A stretch of DNA of 64,000 nucleotides, taken from assembly GCA_963839515.1 (NCBI GenBank), contig CAWIVN010000015.1, positions 248,001-312,000 of the forward strand, read 5' to 3'. A program made the translations under genes and the position numbers. Of this stretch, positions 46,241-55,928 are shown one piece after another. The DNA is from Fredericiella sp963839515 (GTDB lineage: Bacteria; Chloroflexota; Anaerolineae; Caldilineales; Caldilineaceae). The notes beneath the pieces are model-generated. The model searched no databases, had not been told where the DNA came from, and saw nothing but the letters and a program-made list of their open reading frames with translations. Within the stretch, counting starts at the first letter, position 1, and each line of letters begins with the position of its first letter.

Positions 46241-48733
46241 CTACATCTTGCGCAAGTACTCTGCCATCAGCTTTTTGATTCCCACGCCCGGAAAGGCCAC
46301 CGTGACCTCTTCGCCCTCGCGTGTCATCACGCTTTCGATCACGGTGCCTACGCCAAACGAGGCGTGCTGGACGGAGTCGCGGCGTTGGAACTGGCCGGGC
46401 TTGGCTGGGGTTTGCGGCTTGGCGGGTGTCGATTTGCGCTTGATCGGCGTGCTGCCGTCGTTCGCCGCGCCTGGCGACCAATAGGCGCCTTTGGACCCAC
46501 TTGCCTTGTCGCCGGAACTGGATTGTCCCCAGCTTGGCGGCGCCGACCTGGAACGCCCGCTCCACTGTCCCCCGGTCTGGCTGCGCGGCGTGCGCCCAAA
46601 ATTGCTGCCCACATCCTCGTCGTCGCCCCACGAAGTCATGCGTTTGAAGCTGCTTTCCTGCCGCCCGCGCTTATCCACCATACCGGTCAGCAGCTCGTCG
46701 GGGATCTCGTCCAGGAAGCGGCTGGGGGCCTGCACGTTGCTGTCGCCCCACAAGCTACGCCGGAACGCATGCACCAGGTAGAGCCGCCGCTTGGCGCGGG
46801 TGATGCCCACGTAAAACAGCCGCCGCTCTTCGGCCAGCTCCTCTTCCTTTTCGCGCGCGTCTTCGAGTTCCAGCGTGCGGCTGTGCGGCAAGATACCGTC
46901 CTCCAGCCCCACAATAAACACGACGGGATATTCCAGCCCCTTGGCCGTGTGGAGCGTCAACAGTGTTACTGCGCTGGCGTTTGTATCGAGATCGTCACTG
47001 TCCGAGACCAGGCTCACCTGTTCCAAGAACATACCCAATGGCGTCTGGCCCGGCTCCAGGTCCGGCGCGCCCGGCACATAGGTGGCCGCCACGGCGCGCA
47101 ACTGCTGCAGGTTCTCGAAGCGGTCCTCGCCTTCGTCGGTGCCATCGCGCAGGATTTCGAGGTAACGCGATTGCAGCAGCACGTCGTCCAACAGCTCTGC
47201 CACGCTCGAATAGCGCCCTGCCCGTTCACGGTCCACCCATCCCTCCAATAACTCGGAGAAGTCGGCCAGCGCCTTCTGCGCCCGCCCGCCGATGGGTGAA
47301 AACGCCGCTTGTGTCGGCAACGGCTGGCCCAGCCGCACTGCTGCCCGCTCGGGCCCGTGGTGCACCACCTGGAGGGCAACATACTGGCTCACCCCTAGCT
47401 CCGCCGCCCACGAGCGCAGTGCGTCTTGCGCCTTGTCGCCGATCCCGCGCGGCGGCGTGTTAATCACCCGGTTGAGTGATACGCTGTCTGCCGGGTTGTG
47501 GATAAGGCGCACGTAGGCGAGGGCGTCTTTGATCTCCTTGCGCTCGTAGAAGCGCGTGGCGCCGATCAGCCGGTACTTCATTCCTCGCAGCACAAACGAC
47601 TCTTCCATCGCCCGGCTCTGGGCGTTCGTGCGATACATCACCGCCACATCGCCCAGGTTCGAGATGTCCCCACGTCGCTGGAGCTTCTCGATCTCGTCCG
47701 CTACATAGGAAGCCTCTTCGACTTCATTGTACGCCTCGTAGACTGTCACCGGCAGCCCGTGCCCATTCTCGGTGCGCAGATTTTTGGGGGTGCGATGGCG
47801 GTTATTCGAGATCACCGAATTGGCCACATCCAAGATCGTCTGCGTGCTGCGATAGTTCTGTTCCAGCAGTACGATTGGCGCCTCCGGGAAATCGCTGCGA
47901 AACAGCCGCACGTTGCGATAGTCGGCCCCCCGAAATTTGTAGATCGACTGGTCCTCGTCGCCGACGACGAAGACATTGCGGTGGTTGGTTGGCCCGGTTA
48001 CCAGCAGCCGGATCATCTCGTACTGCGCTGCGTTGGTGTCTTGGAACTCGTCTACCAACACGTAACGCCACTTCTGCTGATATTTAACCCGCACCTCGAG
48101 GTTGTTGCGCAGCAGCAGCACGGTGCGCATCAGCAGGTCGTCAAAATCCATAGCATTGTTGGTCTGCAGCACCTCCTGGTAGCGCTGGTAAGCGCGGCCC
48201 GCAATCTCCTCAAAATACGACGACGCCCTGTATTCCTCGGGCGTCACCAGGTCGTTTTTCTGCTTCGAGATGTGGGCCAGCACGGCCTTGGGCGGAAAAC
48301 GCTTCTCATCAAAATTCAACTCGCGCAGCACCTCACGCACCAGCGCCACCTGGTCGGCGCTGTCGTAGATCACCCAGTTGGGCTGGTAGCCGGCCGCCGC
48401 CACGTCCACCCGCAGGATACGCGCACAGATGCTGTGAAACGTGCCGATGGTCAGGCCGCTCAGCCGCGGTGGCTGACCAGGCGGGGGCGCTCCAAACTTC
48501 TGGATAAAGATCTGCTCGACCCGCGCACGCATCTCGCCCGCCGCCTTATTGGTGAACGTTACCGCTAGAATGTTCCACGGCGCTACCCCGGCTTCATCGA
48601 TCAGATGCGCAATGCGCCGCGTCAGTACGCGCGTTTTACCCGAACCTGGCCCGGCCAGTACCAACACCGGCCCATTAACCGTAGTCACGGCCCTGATCTG
48701 TTCCTGGTTGAGTTGCGCAAATGGACTTGTCAT
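46241..48733 (-). CDS. pcrA: UvrD/PcrA-type superfamily 1 DNA helicase
   Basis: 830 aa. 3'-5' helicase for nucleotide-excision and mismatch repair and for clearing recombinase. The helicase motifs are present in order: I LAGPGSGKTRVLTRR, Ia VTFTNKAAGEMRARV, II LVDEFQDTN, III VGDEDQSIYKFRGAD, IV LEQNYRSTQTIL, V LLTLHTAKGLEYPVVF, VI VGITRAKRRLYLVH. A low-complexity Ser/Gly/Trp-rich linker (about 690-760) and a C-terminal Tudor-like segment (VQHASFGVGTVIESVMTREGEEVTVAF) follow as in PcrA. It starts 11 bases after the rsgA stop, so probably co-transcribed. Confidence 0.93.
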   Translation of the reverse strand: MTSPFAQLNQEQIRAVTTVNGPVLVLAGPGSGKTRVLTRRIAHLIDEAGVAPWNILAVTFTNKAAGEMRARVEQIFIQKFGAPPPGQPPRLSGLTIGTFHSICARILRVDVAAAGYQPNWVIYDSADQVALVREVLRELNFDEKRFPPKAVLAHISKQKNDLVTPEEYRASSYFEEIAGRAYQRYQEVLQTNNAMDFDDLLMRTVLLLRNNLEVRVKYQQKWRYVLVDEFQDTNAAQYEMIRLLVTGPTNHRNVFVVGDEDQSIYKFRGADYRNVRLFRSDFPEAPIVLLEQNYRSTQTILDVANSVISNNRHRTPKNLRTENGHGLPVTVYEAYNEVEEASYVADEIEKLQRRGDISNLGDVAVMYRTNAQSRAMEESFVLRGMKYRLIGATRFYERKEIKDALAYVRLIHNPADSVSLNRVINTPPRGIGDKAQDALRSWAAELGVSQYVALQVVHHGPERAAVRLGQPLPTQAAFSPIGGRAQKALADFSELLEGWVDRERAGRYSSVAELLDDVLLQSRYLEILRDGTDEGEDRFENLQQLRAVAATYVPGAPDLEPGQTPLGMFLEQVSLVSDSDDLDTNASAVTLLTLHTAKGLEYPVVFIVGLEDGILPHSRTLELEDAREKEEELAEERRLFYVGITRAKRRLYLVHAFRRSLWGDSNVQAPSRFLDEIPDELLTGMVDKRGRQESSFKRMTSWGDDEDVGSNFGRTPRSQTGGQWSGRSRSAPPSWGQSSSGDKASGSKGAYWSPGAANDGSTPIKRKSTPAKPQTPAKPGQFQRRDSVQHASFGVGTVIESVMTREGEEVTVAFPGVGIKKLMAEYLRKM

Positions 48734-48744
48734 AATGCAAATTA

Positions 48745-49761
48745 TTACTCTTCCCCGTGTAACAGGCGCAGGTAGCTCTCGTAGCGTTCCTTGGCAATCT
48801 CGCCGCGCTCAATTGCTGCGCGTACGGCGCAATCGGGTTCATGGTCGTGTGTGCAGCCTGGGAAGCGGCAGTCATGTAAAAATTGCAGCATCTCGCGGAA
48901 ATAAAAGCCCAAGTTGGCGGGTGCGATGTCGTATAACCCAAGTTCACGGATCCCTGGGGTGTCGGCTACGTAGGTGTCCACGCCGAAGGGGAGCCGGTAC
49001 AGGTGCGCCGCGCGCGTCGTGTGCCGCCCCTTGGAGGCAAAGTCACGTAGATCGCCCGTACGCAGGTTGAGATTTGGGTGCACGGCATTGAGCAGGCTGC
49101 TCTTGCCGACGCCGCTTGGCCCCGTTACCACTGTAATGCGCCCTGTCAGCAATTCACGCAGCTCGTCGATGCCGACTCTGCCCGCTGCGCTGGCATAGAG
49201 AACCGGGTAGCCGATTCGTTCGTACAAGCCAAACACCTCTTTGACCGCGTCCAGCCCCACCAACTCAATCTTGTTGACGCACAGCACTACCGGCAGTTCG
49301 TTGGCCTCGGCGATTACAAGGAAGCGGTCCAGCATACGCAGGTGTGGAGCCGGCTGCGAGGCGGCAAACACTACCAGGGCTTGGTCCGAATTTGCCAGGA
49401 TCACATCCTCGGCGGGGGTGTTCACGCCGGGCTGCTGGCGGCTCAGCACGCTGTGACGCGGCTCGATGCGCTCGATCAGACCCTTGCCCGGCTGTGTCGT
49501 CTGTACCCACACCCGGTCGCCTACGGCCACCAGTGTATCCTTACCCCGCTCCTGCAGCAGTCGCCCGCGCACCTCGCACATCAGGGCCTGTCCCCCGCGT
49601 TCGCCTGCCGGCTCTACGTCGTAGACATGCCCGCGGGCCCGCACTACCACCCCTCCGATGGCCCCGGCCGAATCTTTCTTCTGTACCGGCTTCTTGCTTA
49701 CACGTTCCCGATACGACTGCTCCATCGCATCATCGTACTCCTCGTAGTCCGATTCCAGCAT
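48745..49761 (-). CDS. rsgA: Ribosome small-subunit assembly GTPase RsgA
   Basis: 338 aa. Circularly permuted GTPase acting late in 30S maturation. OB-fold N-terminus (VVVRARGHVYDVEP, LVAVGDRVWV), then the motif order G4 CVNKIEL, G5-like YASA, G1 GPSGVGKSSLLN, G3 DTPGIRELGL, as the permutation requires. C-terminal Zn knuckle CRFPGCTHDHEPDCAVR. An acidic, Tyr-rich N-terminal tail of 35 residues is longer than usual. Upstream of uvrD on the same strand. Confidence 0.93.
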   Translation of the reverse strand: MLESDYEEYDDAMEQSYRERVSKKPVQKKDSAGAIGGVVVRARGHVYDVEPAGERGGQALMCEVRGRLLQERGKDTLVAVGDRVWVQTTQPGKGLIERIEPRHSVLSRQQPGVNTPAEDVILANSDQALVVFAASQPAPHLRMLDRFLVIAEANELPVVLCVNKIELVGLDAVKEVFGLYERIGYPVLYASAAGRVGIDELRELLTGRITVVTGPSGVGKSSLLNAVHPNLNLRTGDLRDFASKGRHTTRAAHLYRLPFGVDTYVADTPGIRELGLYDIAPANLGFYFREMLQFLHDCRFPGCTHDHEPDCAVRAAIERGEIAKERYESYLRLLHGEE

Positions 49762-49794
49762 TCGTCTCCCTGAGTTCTTCCTACCGTGTCATCC

Positions 49795-49820
49795 GTGGGT
49801 CACGCCCCGACGTGATCCAC
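49795..49820. promoter_or_regulatory. Inverted repeat upstream of rsgA
   Basis: GTGGGTCACG and CGTGATCCAC flank six bases with a single G-T mismatch, 34 bases before the rsgA start. It may be a leader hairpin or an operator. Confidence 0.3.
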
Positions 49821-50015
49821 ATGCCTGCCGCGAGTGTACCCCTCCCCCATACCCGTGTCAAAAGACCGCGGCGCCGGCAAAACTGCACTTGTCACCGCCA
49901 CAAGGGGACGGTTGACCCTCCCAGGTGGCGCAAGCGCGTGCTACAGTAACCCGTAGATTTGTGCCGCTTAATCTGAATACCATTGGCTCTGATCGCAGCA
50001 CTGCCGGGCTCGTCC

Positions 50016-53000
50016 ATGTTGTATCGACTGCTTTCCCTGCTTGTTTGCCCATTCCTCGCCGTCCTGCTGATTGCCGGCGGTTTCTCCATAGCCTTCACCC
50101 CGGCGCGCGCCCAAGCCGATCAGCCGCCGGCGTCCCTCCCCTCGTTAGTAACGCCCGTGTTTACGCCGCCTACCCCGACGCGTTTCGAGCATTTGTCTCT
50201 CGAGGATGGTCTGTCACAAAATGCCGTACTCGATCTGCTGCAGGACCGCCAGGGCTTTCTTTGGGTTGCCACGCAGGATGGTCTCAACCGCTATGACGGC
50301 TACTCATTTACGATCTTCAAGAACGATCCCGACGACCCAAACACACTCAGCCACAACTCGGTCCTCAAGCTGCTTGAGGACAGCAGCGGTGCGATCTGGC
50401 TCGGCACCTGGGGCGGCGGCCTGAATCGCCTTAACCCGCAGACTGGCGAGATCACCCGCTATCACTATGACGAATCCGACCCTACCTCTCTCAGCAACGA
50501 CACCGTCGCCGCTCTATGGGAGGATCGTCACGGCTTGCTGTGGGTGGGCACGATGGGCGGCGGGCTCAGCCGACTTGACCGCATCAGCGGCCAGTTTACC
50601 CACTTTCGCCATGATGATGGCGACCCCAACAGCATCGGCAGCGACTCCATCTCGGACATCTACGAAGACGGCGATGGCAACCTCTGGCTTGGCACGGGCG
50701 GCTTTGGCGCCGAAGGCGCCGGCGTCGACCGTTTTGACCCAGTGAACGAAACCTTTACCCACTTTCGCCACGATCCTGTTGACCCAAACACGCTCAGCGG
50801 CGATACCATTTCTGCCGTGTATCCGGACGGCAGCGGGAAGCTATGGGTCGGTACGGGTGGTTTCAGCTTGCTCGGCCAGGGCCTGAACCTGCTCGATCCT
50901 GCCACCGGTCATGTAACGCGTTTCCGGCATGACGAGGCCGATGCCGCCAGCCTGGCCAGCGACAATGTGATGTCGGTCTACACCGACGGCCGGGGACGGA
51001 CCTGGGTCGGCACGTGGGGCGGCGGATTGGATATGATACAGCGGGAGGGAGCTAAGGTAACATTTGTCCACCATCGCAACGATCCTTTTTTGCCCAGCAG
51101 CCTCAGCGCTGATATCGTCTGGCCGATCCTTGAGGATACCTCCGGCGTGCTCTGGGCAGGCACGGTCAACGGCGGACTCAACAAGATCAACCCGCAAATG
51201 CAGCGCTTTGGCCTGTTCCGCAACCACCCCGACGACCCCTCCAGCCTTAGCTTTAACGTTATTGGGGGGTTCTACGAGGATCGCGCCGGAGGAATGTGGG
51301 TGGGCACCTGGGGCGGCGGCCTCAATCTCTTCGACCGCGCCACGGGCAAGTTCACCCGTTATGTGCACGACCCCAATGATGCCCACAGCTTAACCGAGGA
51401 CACGGTCTCCACCATGTACGAGGATGGCGAGGGTGCAATCTGGGTGGGCACCTTTGCCGGTCTCGACAAGCTTGACCGTACCACCGGCAAATTTACCCAT
51501 TACAAGCACAATCCGGCCGATCCCGCTTCCATAGGCGCCGATAGCATCTACGCCCTTCTCCCTGCCGACGACGGCAAAATGTGGGTCGGCATGCTGGGCG
51601 GCCTGGACCTTTACGATCCCGCCAGTGATGTGTTCACGCATTTTGTGCATGATCCCGAAGATCCCAACAGCTTGCCGGACGATCAGATCACCGAAATGTA
51701 TCAGGACCAGCAAGGCCGGCTTTGGGTAGGCACGTGGCACAATGGTATGGCCTACCTCGATCCCGAGGCGTGGGCGAAGGGCGAGGCGCGCTTTGTGCGC
51801 TTTACGCATGATCCTAACGATGCTTCCACGCTAAGCGACAACGGCGTTTGGGCTATTCACCAGGATCGCTCAGGCGCCATTTGGGCCGGCACCCAGACAG
51901 GCCTGAACCGCCTCGACCTCAAGACCGGCAAGTTCACCCACTACCTCGAAAAGGACGGCTTGCCCAATAGCAGCGTCACCTGCATTCAGGAGGATGAGGG
52001 CGGCAACCTGTGGCTGAGCACCAACAATGGCCTGGTGCGCCTCAACCCCATTTTGATGCGCTTTCGTACCTACGACGTCAGCCACGGCCTACAGAGCAAC
52101 GAGTTCGATTCGGGCGCTTGCTTGCGCAGCCGCAACGGTGAGATGTTCTTTGGCGGCGTGCGCGGCTTCAACGCCTTCCGACCCGGCGAAATCCGCGATA
52201 ACCCTAACCTCCCCCCCGTAGTAGTGACAGGCTTTCAAATCTTCAATCGTCCTGCCCCGGTGGATCTCAGCGGAAGCACGCCTATCGACCTGACATACCA
52301 AGAGAACTTTATCTCGTTCGAGTTCGCAGCCCTCGATTTTCATGCGCCGCAAAAGAACCGCTACGCCTATTTGTTGGAAGGTTTTGACAAGGAGTGGGTC
52401 GAAGCCGGCGCCCGGCGCTATGCCTCCTACACCAACCTGCCCGCCGGCAACTACACGTTCCATGTGCGGGGCAGCAACAACGACGGTGTGTGGAACGAAG
52501 CAGGCCTGGCCTTGCCCTTGCGCGTTGCGCCGCCTATGTGGCAGACGTGGTGGTTCCAGGCCAGCGCCATGCTCATGGTTGCCAGCCTGGCCTTTGCCAG
52601 CTATCGCTGGCGCGTGCGCCAGGTGCGCGTCCAGAACCGCCGGCTCGAACTGACTGTCGCCCAGCAGACGGCTGACCTGCGCCGTGAGATGGAGCAGCGC
52701 CGCCAGGCAGAGGAGGCATTGGCGCACAAGGCTGCTGAGGAAGCTGCCCGTGAAGCTGTCATCGGCGAACGCACGCGCCTGGCGCGCGAGCTGCACGACG
52801 CCGTCACCCAGACTCTGTTTTCCGCCAGCCTGATTGCCGAGGTGCTGCCCGATCTCTACGCCATCGACCCGCAAGAGGGCAAGCAGAGCACGGAGGAACT
52901 GCGCCAGTTGACGCGTGGGGCGCTGGCCGAAATGCGTACGCTGTTGCTGGAACTGCGCCCCACTGCCGTTACCCAAGCGCGGCTGGAGGACCTCGTGCGC

Positions 53001-53378
53001 CAGCTGATCGAGGCTATTGTCGGCCGCTCCCGCCTGCCCGTACAGTACCATGTGGACGGCCAGCGTCCCTTGCCCGACGACGTTAAGATCGCCATCTATC
53101 GCATCGCGCAGGAAGCGCTTAACAATATCGTAAAATATGCCAAGGCGCACCAGGTGACCGTGGACCTGCGGCAGCAGCCGATGGGTGTGCGCCTGACCGT
53201 AGGTGATGACGGCGTCGGCTTTGACCTGGCGTCTGTGGGCGCCGGCCACTTCGGGCAGAAAATCATGCGCGAACGGGCCGAGTCCATCGGGGCGCGCCTC
53301 TCGGTGCAAAGTGAACCGGGCGATGGCACCGTCGTGACCGTTATTTGGATGGACCCCGAGTGCAAACCCGATGATTAG
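50016..53378 (+). CDS. Beta-propeller sensor histidine kinase (Reg_prop / Y_Y_Y type)
   Basis: 1120 aa. Signal peptide or anchor (about 4-30, ending ARAQA). Reg_prop repeats (LWVGTWGGGL-like, about every 48-50 residues) build two extracellular propellers to about residue 700. A Y_Y_Y domain (about 740-820, YAYLLEGFDKEW) and a membrane helix (about 845-865) follow, then HisKA_3 with RTRLARELHDAVTQTLF and HATPase_c with DDGVGFDLASVG. This is the hybrid-like two-component form but without an attached receiver. The substrate sensed is unknown (often glycans). ATG at 50016; an upstream in-frame TTG is not used. Next gene: the NarL-type regulator. Confidence 0.9.
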   Translation: MLYRLLSLLVCPFLAVLLIAGGFSIAFTPARAQADQPPASLPSLVTPVFTPPTPTRFEHLSLEDGLSQNAVLDLLQDRQGFLWVATQDGLNRYDGYSFTIFKNDPDDPNTLSHNSVLKLLEDSSGAIWLGTWGGGLNRLNPQTGEITRYHYDESDPTSLSNDTVAALWEDRHGLLWVGTMGGGLSRLDRISGQFTHFRHDDGDPNSIGSDSISDIYEDGDGNLWLGTGGFGAEGAGVDRFDPVNETFTHFRHDPVDPNTLSGDTISAVYPDGSGKLWVGTGGFSLLGQGLNLLDPATGHVTRFRHDEADAASLASDNVMSVYTDGRGRTWVGTWGGGLDMIQREGAKVTFVHHRNDPFLPSSLSADIVWPILEDTSGVLWAGTVNGGLNKINPQMQRFGLFRNHPDDPSSLSFNVIGGFYEDRAGGMWVGTWGGGLNLFDRATGKFTRYVHDPNDAHSLTEDTVSTMYEDGEGAIWVGTFAGLDKLDRTTGKFTHYKHNPADPASIGADSIYALLPADDGKMWVGMLGGLDLYDPASDVFTHFVHDPEDPNSLPDDQITEMYQDQQGRLWVGTWHNGMAYLDPEAWAKGEARFVRFTHDPNDASTLSDNGVWAIHQDRSGAIWAGTQTGLNRLDLKTGKFTHYLEKDGLPNSSVTCIQEDEGGNLWLSTNNGLVRLNPILMRFRTYDVSHGLQSNEFDSGACLRSRNGEMFFGGVRGFNAFRPGEIRDNPNLPPVVVTGFQIFNRPAPVDLSGSTPIDLTYQENFISFEFAALDFHAPQKNRYAYLLEGFDKEWVEAGARRYASYTNLPAGNYTFHVRGSNNDGVWNEAGLALPLRVAPPMWQTWWFQASAMLMVASLAFASYRWRVRQVRVQNRRLELTVAQQTADLRREMEQRRQAEEALAHKAAEEAAREAVIGERTRLARELHDAVTQTLFSASLIAEVLPDLYAIDPQEGKQSTEELRQLTRGALAEMRTLLLELRPTAVTQARLEDLVRQLIEAIVGRSRLPVQYHVDGQRPLPDDVKIAIYRIAQEALNNIVKYAKAHQVTVDLRQQPMGVRLTVGDDGVGFDLASVGAGHFGQKIMRERAESIGARLSVQSEPGDGTVVTVIWMDPECKPDD

Positions 53379-53427
53379 TCCGGGATAGGCCGGACCTACT
53401 GTAGAAAGAGCAAAAAGTCGAGGAATT

Positions 53428-54063
53428 ATGGCGGACAAAGTCATTCGAGTCATGATTGTGGACGACCATGCCGTCGTGCGTGGGGGCCTGTCCAAGTTTT
53501 TGATGGTTCACCAGGATCTCGAACTGGTCGGCGAAGCCGAGAGCGGTGAAGAAGCTATCGTCCTGGCGCAGCGCCTGCACCCCGACGTCATTCTGATGGA
53601 TCTCAAAATGGGTGGGATGGACGGCGTGACCGCCACGCGACTTGTGCGTGAAAAGTGTCCAGGCTGTCGGGTCATCGTCCTCACCAGTTTCGCCGAGGAC
53701 AACATGGTCCAGGGCGCTTTGCAGGCGGGTGCCATCGGCTACCTGCTCAAGAACGTCACCGTCAGCGAGCTCGCTGCAGCCATCCGCTCGGCCTATGCCG
53801 GGCGTATGACCCTGTCCAGTGAGGCCACCGAGGCGCTTGTGCACTCCACTACGCAACCTGTCGTGCACGGCGACGAACTCACTGAGCGCGAGCGTGAAGT
53901 CTTGGCCTTGCTGGTGGAGGGACTCAGCAACCAAGAGATCGCCGACAAGCTTTTTCTTGGCATCGGCACCGTAAAGTTCCATGTACGCAACATCTACAGC
54001 AAGCTCGGCGTAGATAATCGGGTTGCCGCCGTCACGCTGGCGATGCAGCGGCATCTGGTATAG
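53428..54063 (+). CDS. NarL/FixJ-type response regulator
   Basis: 211 aa, with complete receiver residues (IVDDHAVVR, LMDLKMGG, VLTSFAED, YLLKNVT) and a LuxR HTH (LTEREREVLALLVEGLSNQEIADKLFLGIGTVKFHVRNIYSKL). GAGGAA precedes the ATG. The gene lies 49 bases after the propeller kinase and is its probable partner. The end overlaps the convergent ABC gene by 32 bases. Confidence 0.92.
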   Translation: MADKVIRVMIVDDHAVVRGGLSKFLMVHQDLELVGEAESGEEAIVLAQRLHPDVILMDLKMGGMDGVTATRLVREKCPGCRVIVLTSFAEDNMVQGALQAGAIGYLLKNVTVSELAAAIRSAYAGRMTLSSEATEALVHSTTQPVVHGDELTEREREVLALLVEGLSNQEIADKLFLGIGTVKFHVRNIYSKLGVDNRVAAVTLAMQRHLV

Positions 54064-54967
54064 CCGCATTCGACAGTGCCATAAATACGTCTTCGATCGT
54101 GGCTGAACCCTCCACGACTGCCAACGTCTGCATGCCTTCGCCCGCCAGGCATGCTGCCAGTTGGGTACCTGTGACTTCGGGATCGGTGATGACGCGCAGG
54201 TAGTCGCTGGCGAGAGCAGCGTTATGCACGAACGGTTGCCGTTCCAAGAGCTCGACGGCCGCCAGCAGTGGATCGGCCCTGATCTCCCATACCTTGCCGG
54301 GCAGCTGGCGCTTTAGCACTTCTGGTTCGGCCAGCGCCAGCAGTTTGCCTGCCCGCATAATGCCGATCTGCGTGCAATACTCTGCCTCATCCATGTAGTG
54401 CGTCGAAACCATGACGGTAATGCCTTGTGCCGACAATTCGTATATCAGATCCCAAAATGCGCGCCGTGCGACTGGGTCCACCCCACTCGTCGGCTCGTCT
54501 AGGAACAGCAGTCCCGGCCGGTGGATGATGGCCGTCGCCAACGCCAGGCGCTGCCGCCAGCCGGCCGACAGATTTTGCACTCGCTGGTCCCGCACCGTCG
54601 CCAGGCCCAACTCGTCCAGCAGTTCGTCTACGCGCATGCGGTCGCGCACGCCGTATACCCCGGCGTAAAACGCAAGGTTTTCACGGGCACTTAGCTCGTG
54701 ATAGAGCGCAAACTTCTGTGACATGTACCCCGTGTTGGCGCGCACCAACTCAGGCTCTTTAGCGACATCGTAACCCAACACTTGCGCCCGCCCTTCGCTT
54801 GGATGCAGCAACCCCAGCAACATGCGGATCGTCGTCGTCTTCCCCGAACCATTCGGTCCCAAATACCCCAGGACCTGGCCCGGGGCCACCTCCAGATTTA
54901 GGTGGTCCACCGCCACAAATTCGCCAAAGCGCCGGGTCAGATTTTCGGTGACAATCGCAGCATCCAT
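54032..54967 (-). CDS. ABC exporter ATPase (YbhF C-half-like, catalytically intact)
   Basis: 311 aa. Walker A GPNGSGKTT, signature LSAGWRQRLALA, Walker B LLFLDEPTSGVDP and H-loop VSTHYMDEAEY are all canonical. With the ATPase encoded next door it corresponds to the second half of E. coli YbhF, which is one fused protein. Heterodimer assembly is inferred. The start lies three bases from the upstream stop. Last gene of the five-gene exporter operon. Confidence 0.85.
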   Translation of the reverse strand: MDAAIVTENLTRRFGEFVAVDHLNLEVAPGQVLGYLGPNGSGKTTTIRMLLGLLHPSEGRAQVLGYDVAKEPELVRANTGYMSQKFALYHELSARENLAFYAGVYGVRDRMRVDELLDELGLATVRDQRVQNLSAGWRQRLALATAIIHRPGLLFLDEPTSGVDPVARRAFWDLIYELSAQGITVMVSTHYMDEAEYCTQIGIMRAGKLLALAEPEVLKRQLPGKVWEIRADPLLAAVELLERQPFVHNAALASDYLRVITDPEVTGTQLAACLAGEGMQTLAVVEGSATIEDVFMALSNAAIPDAAASPA

Positions 54968-54970
54968 AGG

Positions 54971-55909
54971 CTATCTCTCAAGTGGTTCTGCCAATGCAAT
55001 AAACACATCTTCCAACTGCGGCTCAATTACCTGTAGCCGCTCCACCGTTACACCCGCCAGCCCTGCTGCAGCCTGCAGGCGTGCGACCACCGCCTCCGCC
55101 TGCCCGAGCGCGACGCGTAAGTGATATTGATGGCCGAAGCGCTGCACCGCCTCCACGCCTGGATCCGCGGCCGCCAGTTCTGCCAAGCCCACCCGTGGTT
55201 CACCCGCCAACTCCAGCACCCGCCCATCCAGCAGGCTACGCAGTGCGTGTGGCGGACCTTCTCGAATTATCCGACCCTCGCGCATGAAGCCTACGCGCGT
55301 GCAGCGAATCGCTTCGTCCATATACGGTGTGCTCACCAGCACTGCCAGGTCGCCGTGTGCTAGCAGCGGTATGATCAGTCGCCAGAAATCCTGGCGCGTC
55401 ACCGGGTCTACACCTGTCGTGGGTTCGTCCAACAGCAGCACCTGTGGTTGGTTGATCAACGCAATGGCCAGCCCAAGTTTCTGCTTCATGCCGCCGGAAA
55501 GCTGACCGGCGCGCCGGTCTAAAAACTGCGCCAGGCCCACGAACTCCAGTATCTCACGGCTGCGCTCGCGCCACTGGGCAGCTGGCAGCCCGCGCACCTC
55601 GGCAAAAAAGCGCAGGTTTTCCTGCACCGTCAGATCCTCGTACAGAGCAAAGCGCTGCGCCAGGTAGCCCAACCGTTCGCGCCCTTGCTCGGGCGTGCGC
55701 AGCATATCGAAGCCGGACAGCGTCACTATGCCCGCGTCTGGGTGCAGCGCGCCGCACAGCAGCCGAACTAACGTAGTCTTGCCCGCCCCGTCCGGCCCAA
55801 CCAATCCATAGATTTCGCCCGGAGCCACATGCAGGCTCACATCGTCCACCGCCAGTACGTCTTCAAAGTGCTTACGCAGCCCCTCGGCCACAATCAACTC
55901 GCCGGCCAT
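54971..55909 (-). CDS. ABC exporter ATPase (YbhF N-half-like, H-loop altered)
   Basis: 312 aa from the ATG at 55909. Walker A GPDGAGKTT (38-46), signature LSGGMKQKL, Walker B LLLDEPTTGVDP with Glu162 kept, but the switch His is Pro195 (LVSTPYMDEA). In E. coli YbhF the N-terminal half is likewise altered at this position, so one canonical and one degenerate site per pair seems a family feature. A longer in-frame start would overlap the HlyD gene and is rejected. GGGAGAG precedes the start. Confidence 0.85.
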   Translation of the reverse strand: MAGELIVAEGLRKHFEDVLAVDDVSLHVAPGEIYGLVGPDGAGKTTLVRLLCGALHPDAGIVTLSGFDMLRTPEQGRERLGYLAQRFALYEDLTVQENLRFFAEVRGLPAAQWRERSREILEFVGLAQFLDRRAGQLSGGMKQKLGLAIALINQPQVLLLDEPTTGVDPVTRQDFWRLIIPLLAHGDLAVLVSTPYMDEAIRCTRVGFMREGRIIREGPPHALRSLLDGRVLELAGEPRVGLAELAAADPGVEAVQRFGHQYHLRVALGQAEAVVARLQAAAGLAGVTVERLQVIEPQLEDVFIALAEPLER

Positions 55910-55928
55910 CGATTCTTCTCTCCCCGTC

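Noticed and set aside
46100..47251. Long open frame opposite the helicase gene
   Set aside because: Antisense to helicase motifs IV-VI, with no family signature.
52089..53495. 468-residue open frame opposite the propeller kinase
   Set aside because: Antisense to HisKA/HATPase; its composition is a codon-bias artefact.
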